Of a DNA stretch of 64,000 bases, positions 59,242 to 64,000 are shown in pieces (the first letter of the stretch is position 1; each line of letters opens with the position of its first letter). The position numbers and the translations under genes were made by a program. The stretch lies in the NCBI RefSeq assembly GCF_042657185.1, contig NZ_JBHSNN010000008.1, one strand, 5' to 3'. Under the pieces are notes generated by a model. That model had not been told where the DNA came from and ran no database searches. It saw only the letters and a program-made list of their open reading frames with translations. Source of the stretch: Ureibacillus thermophilus (GTDB taxonomy: Bacteria; Bacillota; Bacilli; Bacillales_A; Planococcaceae).

Positions 59242-60386
59242 TTCAACTAGCGGAGGAGGAAATTCCGAAAATCAATCAAAAAAATGATTATGCGATTGTA
59301 GCGATTACAAAACATAGCGCAGAAATTGCGAGAAAATTAAGAGGACTTTTTCCAAATGGCGACTTGTATTATCCGCATAAGTTTGCCAAAGGTGATGAAG
59401 AGGGTCTGGGAATTCAGTTATATGATGGCAATGTTCGGATTCTGCTTTCAGCCATTTTTTATAAATATAAAGGTCTCATTTTGTTTATTTCTCTTGGTGC
59501 AGTTGTTCGCATGATTGCACCACTATTAAAAGATAAAAAAATCGATCCGGCAGTCGTTGTCATCGATGATCGGGGTAAAAATGTAATCAGTGTGCTTTCA
59601 GGCCATTTAGGAGGTGCGAATGAATTAACGAGAGAAATCGCCGCATTGCTTCACGCAAATCCCGTTATTACCACAGCATCTGATGTTCAACAAACCATCG
59701 CCGTAGATTTATTTGGCTCCAGATTCGGATGGGTTTGGGATTCCGAAGAGCATTTGACCAAGGTAAGTGCGGCTGTCGTCAACGAAGAACCAGTTGCCAT
59801 AGTGCAGGAAAGTGGAGAGCGTTCTTGGTGGTTATATGATCATCCATTACCGAAAAATATCATGTTATATCCGACAATTTTGGACGCAATCGATGCGAAG
59901 CCAAGCGGTGCTTTAATAATCACGCATCGCTTACTTGCCCCGGAAGAAAAATCAATATTGCAATGCGGTATTATTTTTAGACCAAAAGTGATCGTAATAG
60001 GCATCGGTTGTAATCGCGGAACAAGCGGGGAGGAGATTCAGTCAGTCATTGAAGAGACGTTGCTTGAGTTGGGATTTTCTTCAAAAAGTATAAAAGCGAT
60101 ATGCACCATTGACTTAAAGAAAGATGAAGAAGGTTTATTAAAAGTGGTGGAAGAACGAAAAGTGGAATTTTGTACGTATACCGCCAAGGAACTTAATGAA
60201 ATGCATATCGAAGAACCATCAGAAACGGTTTATAAATATACAGGGGCATATTCCGTGAGTGAAGCAGCAGCGAAACGGTATTTACAATCGGATTCCCTTG
60301 TCCTTGTCAAAAAGAAAAGCGGCAATGTAACGATTTCTGTAGGGGTTCTAGAACATAAGGAGGATTATCCGTGGCAAAAAGAGTAA
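59238..60386 (+). CDS. cbiG: Cobalt-precorrin-5A hydrolase CbiG
   Basis: A 382-residue CbiG that opens the delta-lactone of cobalt-precorrin-5A and releases acetaldehyde. Landmarks are FISLGAVVRMIAPLLKDKKIDPAVVVIDDRGKNVISVLSGHLGGANELTREIA, TTASDVQQTIAVDLFG, and the C-terminal domain VIGIGCNRGTSGEEI with SVSEAAAKRY. The start is GTG at 59238, with AAAGGAG upstream. The end overlaps cbiA by 16 bases. Confidence 0.95.
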   Translation: MIQLAEEEIPKINQKNDYAIVAITKHSAEIARKLRGLFPNGDLYYPHKFAKGDEEGLGIQLYDGNVRILLSAIFYKYKGLILFISLGAVVRMIAPLLKDKKIDPAVVVIDDRGKNVISVLSGHLGGANELTREIAALLHANPVITTASDVQQTIAVDLFGSRFGWVWDSEEHLTKVSAAVVNEEPVAIVQESGERSWWLYDHPLPKNIMLYPTILDAIDAKPSGALIITHRLLAPEEKSILQCGIIFRPKVIVIGIGCNRGTSGEEIQSVIEETLLELGFSSKSIKAICTIDLKKDEEGLLKVVEERKVEFCTYTAKELNEMHIEEPSETVYKYTGAYSVSEAAAKRYLQSDSLVLVKKKSGNVTISVGVLEHKEDYPWQKE

Positions 60387-61747
60387 TGATTGCAGGTACA
60401 TCGAGCGGTGTTGGAAAAACAACTTTAACAATCGGAATTATGGCTGCACTGAAAAAGAGAAATTTAGTCGTCCAAGGTTTTAAATGCGGTCCTGATTATA
60501 TCGATCCATCTTATCATACTGCCGTTACAAAACGAATTTCCCGAAATATCGATAGCTGGATGTTAAGCCGCGAAGTAATCCGTGATATTGTAGAACGGTC
60601 TGGCCGCGATGCAGATATTTCAATTATCGAAGGGGTGATGGGGTATTTTGATGGCAAAAGTCCATTGGAAAATACCGGATCCGCTGCTGAAATCGCTGTC
60701 ATTACTGAAAGTCCAGTTCTGCTGGTGGTGGATTGCTCAAGCATGGCAAGAAGTGCAGCAGCAATTGTCAAAGGTTTTCAAACTCTGCATGAACCATCAC
60801 GAATCGTTGGTGTAATTGCCAACAGAGTTGGAAGCGAGGGCCATTTTAACATTGTAAAAACAGCCATTGAACAAGAATGTAAAATTCCGGTAATCGGCTA
60901 TATGAAGAAAAACAATGATCTCCATTTGCCAAGCAGGCATCTCGGATTAATTCCGGCTATTGAAAGGGGAGAATTGGATTCTTATTTTGATTCGCTGGCA
61001 CAAGAAGTAGAAAAAACCATTGATCTCAACCGGCTATTAAGCATTTCTGAAACGAACAATTTACAAGAAGTTGAAAATTCTATTTTTCACGAAGATCCAA
61101 AGGTAAATGTAATAATCGCCGTTGCAAAGGATGCGGCTTTTAATTTTTATTACGAAGAAAATATACAATTACTTAAATCGCGAGGGGCTGAAATTCAATA
61201 TTTTTCCCCATTAGCGAACGAACCGGTACCTGAAGATGCAGATGGATTATATATTGGCGGGGGCTTTCCGGAAGAATTCGCAGAACAGCTTGCAAATAAT
61301 GAAGTTTCAAAACAATCCATTAAAGAACTGATTGAAAACGGGCTTCCAACAGTGGCTGAATGTGGAGGGTTCATGTACTTGACAAAATCCATCCAGTCAA
61401 CTGAAGGTATAAGCTATCCAATGGTCGGGATCATTGATGGAAACGTTATGATGCAACCTAAACTTGCAGCTCTTGGTTACCGGGAAATTGTTGGAGTAAA
61501 CAACAATTTCCTCATGGGAGAAGGAGAGGCGGCAAAAGGCCATGAATTCCATTATTCCACTTTTATACCAAATACAGAGCAGGTGCCGGCTTATGTATTG
61601 AAAAGTCGATTTGGACAAAAACAGGATGGTTGTGTTGTCCATTCATTAATTGCAGGATATGTCCATTTCCATTTCGCATCCAATCCGAAGCTAATCGATA
61701 ACTGGTTGAATGCTTGTTTAAAATATCAACAACAGAAACGGAAATAA
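60371..61747 (+). CDS. cbiA: Cobyrinate a,c-diamide synthase
   Basis: A 458-residue amidotransferase that amidates the a and c side chains of cobyrinate with glutamine and ATP. The N-terminal dethiobiotin-synthetase-like domain has the P-loop GTSSGVGKTTL, FKCGPDYIDPSYH and EGVMGYFDG. The C-terminal class I glutaminase domain has the catalytic Cys in VAECGGFMYL and the later His in HEFHYST. The start is GTG at 60371, with AAGGAGG upstream. A gap of about 70 bases follows before cobA. Confidence 0.96.
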   Translation: MAKRVMIAGTSSGVGKTTLTIGIMAALKKRNLVVQGFKCGPDYIDPSYHTAVTKRISRNIDSWMLSREVIRDIVERSGRDADISIIEGVMGYFDGKSPLENTGSAAEIAVITESPVLLVVDCSSMARSAAAIVKGFQTLHEPSRIVGVIANRVGSEGHFNIVKTAIEQECKIPVIGYMKKNNDLHLPSRHLGLIPAIERGELDSYFDSLAQEVEKTIDLNRLLSISETNNLQEVENSIFHEDPKVNVIIAVAKDAAFNFYYEENIQLLKSRGAEIQYFSPLANEPVPEDADGLYIGGGFPEEFAEQLANNEVSKQSIKELIENGLPTVAECGGFMYLTKSIQSTEGISYPMVGIIDGNVMMQPKLAALGYREIVGVNNNFLMGEGEAAKGHEFHYSTFIPNTEQVPAYVLKSRFGQKQDGCVVHSLIAGYVHFHFASNPKLIDNWLNACLKYQQQKRK

Positions 61748-61815
61748 AACTATTATACTATTAAATAATTTTCAATTCAGTAAACAACAATGCAACTTTC
61801 TTCCGGGAGGGAAAT

Positions 61816-62598
61816 ATGAGCAAAGGAAAAGTATATTTAGTAGGAGCTGGACCTGGAGATGAAAAATTGATCACAGTCAAGGGGCTCGAATGCATACAGC
61901 AATCAGACTGCATTGTGTATGATCGGCTTATAAATCCATCATTGCTAGAGTATGCTCCCAAAAATGCAGAACGCATTTATTGCGGTAAATTGCCTGGAAA
62001 ACATATGCTCATTCAAGAGGAAATTCATGAAATTCTTGTACAAAAAGCATTGGAAGGAAAGATTGTTACGAGATTAAAGGGAGGGGATCCCGGTATTTTT
62101 GGAAGAGTAGGAGAAGAAGCCAGTGTCCTCAAGCAGCATGGGATTCCCTTTGAAATTGTACCTGGCGTTACTGCAAGTGTTGCAGCAGCCGAGTATGCCG
62201 GGATTCCATTAACCCATCGCGAATATGCATCCAGTGTTGCCCTTGTTACAGGACACGGATGTAAAGAAAATGGTTCTGATTATTTAAATTGGAGAGCACT
62301 CTCTGGAATCGATACGATTGCTTTTTATATGGGAGTTGGGAATTTACAGAATATTTGCCGTCAATTAATGCAAAATGGCAAAGCCCCCGGTACTCCGGTC
62401 GCGATTATCGAAAATGGTACGACGAAGGTACAACGAACCATTTCTGGAACATTAGATACGATTTCCCAATTGGCTGCGAGCGAAAAGATTACAAATCCTG
62501 CCATGATTATTGTGGGTGAAGTTGTAAAGGTAAGAGAACAAGCAATGTGGTTTGAAGATACCTTATATAAAACAAAAAACAATACCAATACACAATAA
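61816..62598 (+). CDS. cobA: Uroporphyrinogen-III C-methyltransferase
   Basis: A 260-residue SUMT that methylates uroporphyrinogen III at C2 and C7 to make precorrin-2, the entry to siroheme and cobalamin. Landmarks are VYLVGAGPGDEKLITVKGLECIQ, IVYDRLINPSLLEYAP, VTRLKGGDPGIFGRVGEEA and PGVTASVAAAEYAGIPLTHREYASSVALVTGH. It lacks the CysG N-terminal dehydrogenase/ferrochelatase part, so a separate dehydrogenase is needed. GGGAGGG precedes the ATG. Confidence 0.96.
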   Translation: MSKGKVYLVGAGPGDEKLITVKGLECIQQSDCIVYDRLINPSLLEYAPKNAERIYCGKLPGKHMLIQEEIHEILVQKALEGKIVTRLKGGDPGIFGRVGEEASVLKQHGIPFEIVPGVTASVAAAEYAGIPLTHREYASSVALVTGHGCKENGSDYLNWRALSGIDTIAFYMGVGNLQNICRQLMQNGKAPGTPVAIIENGTTKVQRTISGTLDTISQLAASEKITNPAMIIVGEVVKVREQAMWFEDTLYKTKNNTNTQ

Positions 62599-62617
62599 TG
62601 GAAGGAGGAGAATGACA

Positions 62618-63214
62618 ATGAAACATAAAGGACTCACTTTAATATATACTGGTGATGGTAAAGGGAAAACGACTGCAGCGTTGGGACTGACATTGCGTGC
62701 AATTGGCCGTGGAATGAATGTCTGTTTTTTACAGTTCATTAAATCGAAACAACGTATTTACGGTGAAGCCATTGCCTTAGAAAAATTAGGAGTTGCAATG
62801 GAACAATTAGGCCTCGGTTGCATTAGCCAAGGCGAAGAAGGGAAAGGCTCCGTTAAGGTTGAACAATTAGGAATCGGATTTACATGGACGAAGACACCGG
62901 AAGAGCATCGGGAAGCTTTGAAAAAAGGGTGGGAAATTGCAAAACAAGCCCTCCAAGATCCAACGATTGATTTATTAGTGTTGGATGAACTAAACAATGC
63001 TCTCAGTATTACAAACTTTCCGGTTGATGACGTACTTCCTCTTGATGAAGTGATCACAGCACTTCAAAATCGTCCAACACATATGAATGTCGTGATTACA
63101 GGCCGTAATGCGAAACAAGAATTGATCGACATTGCAGATTTGGTTTCGACTATCGATTGTACAAAACATTATTATAATGAAGGAATTTCGGCGGTAAAAG
63201 GCCTGGAATTTTAA
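62618..63214 (+). CDS. cobO: Cob(I)yrinic acid a,c-diamide adenosyltransferase
   Basis: A 198-residue corrinoid adenosyltransferase of the CobO/BtuR (CobA-type) family, which attaches the 5'-deoxyadenosyl ligand. The N-terminal P-loop, used in reversed fashion for ATP, is YTGDGKGKTTAALGL. Other landmarks are GMNVCFLQFIKS and LLVLDELNNALS. ATG at 62618 follows GAAGGAGGAG by seven bases; the reading back to 62552 overlaps cobA and is rejected. It supplies the adenosyl form used by MutB. Confidence 0.94.
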   Translation: MKHKGLTLIYTGDGKGKTTAALGLTLRAIGRGMNVCFLQFIKSKQRIYGEAIALEKLGVAMEQLGLGCISQGEEGKGSVKVEQLGIGFTWTKTPEEHREALKKGWEIAKQALQDPTIDLLVLDELNNALSITNFPVDDVLPLDEVITALQNRPTHMNVVITGRNAKQELIDIADLVSTIDCTKHYYNEGISAVKGLEF

Positions 63215-63228
63215 AGGAGAGAAAATAT

Positions 63229-64000
63229 TTGCGTGCAAGTTCAATTATGATACAAGGAACGTCTTCTGATGTGGGGAAAAGTGTTCTTTGTACGGCACTT
63301 TGCCGCATCTTCTCCAATGCAGGATACAAAGTTGCCCCTTTTAAGTCTCAAAATATGGCATTGAATTCCTATGTTACCCAGAATGGGGAAGAAATCGGCC
63401 GAGCTCAAGGGGTGCAGGCAGAAGCTGCCAGGATAATCCCTAATTCAAAAATGAATCCGATTTTGCTCAAACCGAAACAAGATATGGTTTCGGAAGTCAT
63501 CGTTCATGGGAAGCATTTTATGGATATGGGTGCAACAAATTATCGAGAGAACTTTACGCTGCAAGCAATACCAATTGTGGAAAAAGCCATCCATGACTTG
63601 GAACAATCCTACGATATTATTGTGGCAGAAGGTGCCGGCAGCCCTGCGGAGATTAATTTAAAAGATCGCGACATTGCGAATATGCGGGTAGCAAAAATGC
63701 TGGATGCCGATGTGTTCCTCGTTGCAGACATCGACCGGGGCGGAGTTTTTGCTTCAATTGTCGGCACGCTTGCATTGTTGGATGAAGAAGAACGGAAACT
63801 TGTAAAAGGTATCATCATTAATAAATTTAGAGGGATGATTGAATTACTTCAGGATGGCATACAATGGCTTGAAAACTATACCGGAATTCCCGTTATTGGG
63901 GTTATCCCTTATTTAGACTGCCAGATTGAAGCTGAAGATTCTTTAGCCCTCGATACTTTAAAACTAAAAAACCCTAAAAAGAAATGCCCTATTGATGTGG
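63229..64000 (+). CDS. cbiP: Cobyric acid synthase, cut by the window end
   Basis: The first 257 codons of a CbiP/CobQ amidotransferase, open to the window edge without a stop. It has the P-loop MIQGTSSDVGKSVL, FKSQNMALNSYVT, GRAQGVQAEAA, NPILLKPKQDMVSEVIVHG, EGAGSPAEINLKDRDIANM and DIDRGGVFASIVGT, all typical of the N-terminal dethiobiotin-synthetase-like domain. It amidates the b, d, e and g side chains. The start is TTG at 63229, with AAAGGAGAG seven bases upstream. The glutaminase domain lies beyond the window. Confidence 0.95.
   Translation, partial: MRASSIMIQGTSSDVGKSVLCTALCRIFSNAGYKVAPFKSQNMALNSYVTQNGEEIGRAQGVQAEAARIIPNSKMNPILLKPKQDMVSEVIVHGKHFMDMGATNYRENFTLQAIPIVEKAIHDLEQSYDIIVAEGAGSPAEINLKDRDIANMRVAKMLDADVFLVADIDRGGVFASIVGTLALLDEEERKLVKGIIINKFRGMIELLQDGIQWLENYTGIPVIGVIPYLDCQIEAEDSLALDTLKLKNPKKKCPIDV

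Noticed and set aside
1..64000. CRISPR arrays, prophage, transposases, tRNA and rRNA genes
   Set aside because: No regularly spaced direct repeats, phage structural genes, transposase motifs or cloverleaf/rRNA sequences were recognised by eye. A tRNAscan or covariance search was not possible here.

Overview
The window is a low-GC Gram-positive chromosome segment from a spore-forming member of the Bacillales. The spine from about 8.4 to 34.1 kb follows the Bacillus subtilis order yqhQ-yqhR-aroQ-yqhT-efp-spoIIIA-accBC-yqhY-nusB-folD-xseAB-ispA-dxs-yqxC-ahrC-recN-spoIVB-spo0A-yqzF. Ribosome binding sites are strong (AAGGAGG type), TTG and GTG starts are common, and many genes overlap by ATGA. 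The reduced spoIIIA operon and the overall gene content suggest a Planococcaceae-type lineage (Lysinibacillus or Ureibacillus relatives), but this is inference.

Region 1 (0.1-8.3 kb) is purine-ring (urate) catabolism. A flavoprotein that may be an FAD-dependent urate hydroxylase, uraH and uraD lead to allantoin. The regulator pucR follows them. Divergent from pucR is allC(pucF)-pucG-pucH, which takes allantoin onward to ureidoglycine and its transamination. The allC reading frame is broken at a run of ten A bases.

Region 2 (8.4-34.1 kb) is the conserved housekeeping and sporulation block. The spoIIIA operon starts directly at spoIIIAC: spoIIIAA and spoIIIAB are absent here, and AE, AF and AG are strongly shortened. 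A nested palindromic repeat occupies the gap. A flavin oxidoreductase gene and glpK are inserted around yqhY. GlpK has Asn at the position of the usual HPr-phosphorylated His. After spo0A come a DUF342/FapA-family gene and yqzF.

Region 3 (34.2-48.3 kb) is branched-chain amino acid breakdown joined to propionate handling. It holds leucine dehydrogenase and the branched-chain 2-oxoacid dehydrogenase complex (lpdV-bkdAA-bkdAB-bkdB), followed by methylmalonyl-CoA mutase (mutA-mutB), its GTPase chaperone meaB, a bacilliredoxin, a tiny prli42-like gene on the other strand, methylmalonyl-CoA epimerase and an acyl-CoA carboxylase beta subunit. Valine and isoleucine carbon can thus reach succinyl-CoA.

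Region 4 (48.5-64.0 kb) is a cobalamin riboswitch followed by one long operon: the cobalt ECF transporter cbiMNQO, then cbiH60-cbiX-cbiJ-cbiC-cbiD-cbiET-cbiL-cbiF-cbiG-cbiA-cobA-cobO-cbiP (cut by the window end). This is the anaerobic, early-cobalt pathway in an order like that of Bacillus (Priestia) megaterium. It sits beside the B12-dependent mutase it would serve. I found no CRISPR array, rRNA, tRNA, prophage or transposase. The best candidates for something unusual are the minimal SpoIIIA apparatus, the possible slippage site in allC, and the predicted replacement of uricase by a flavoprotein.
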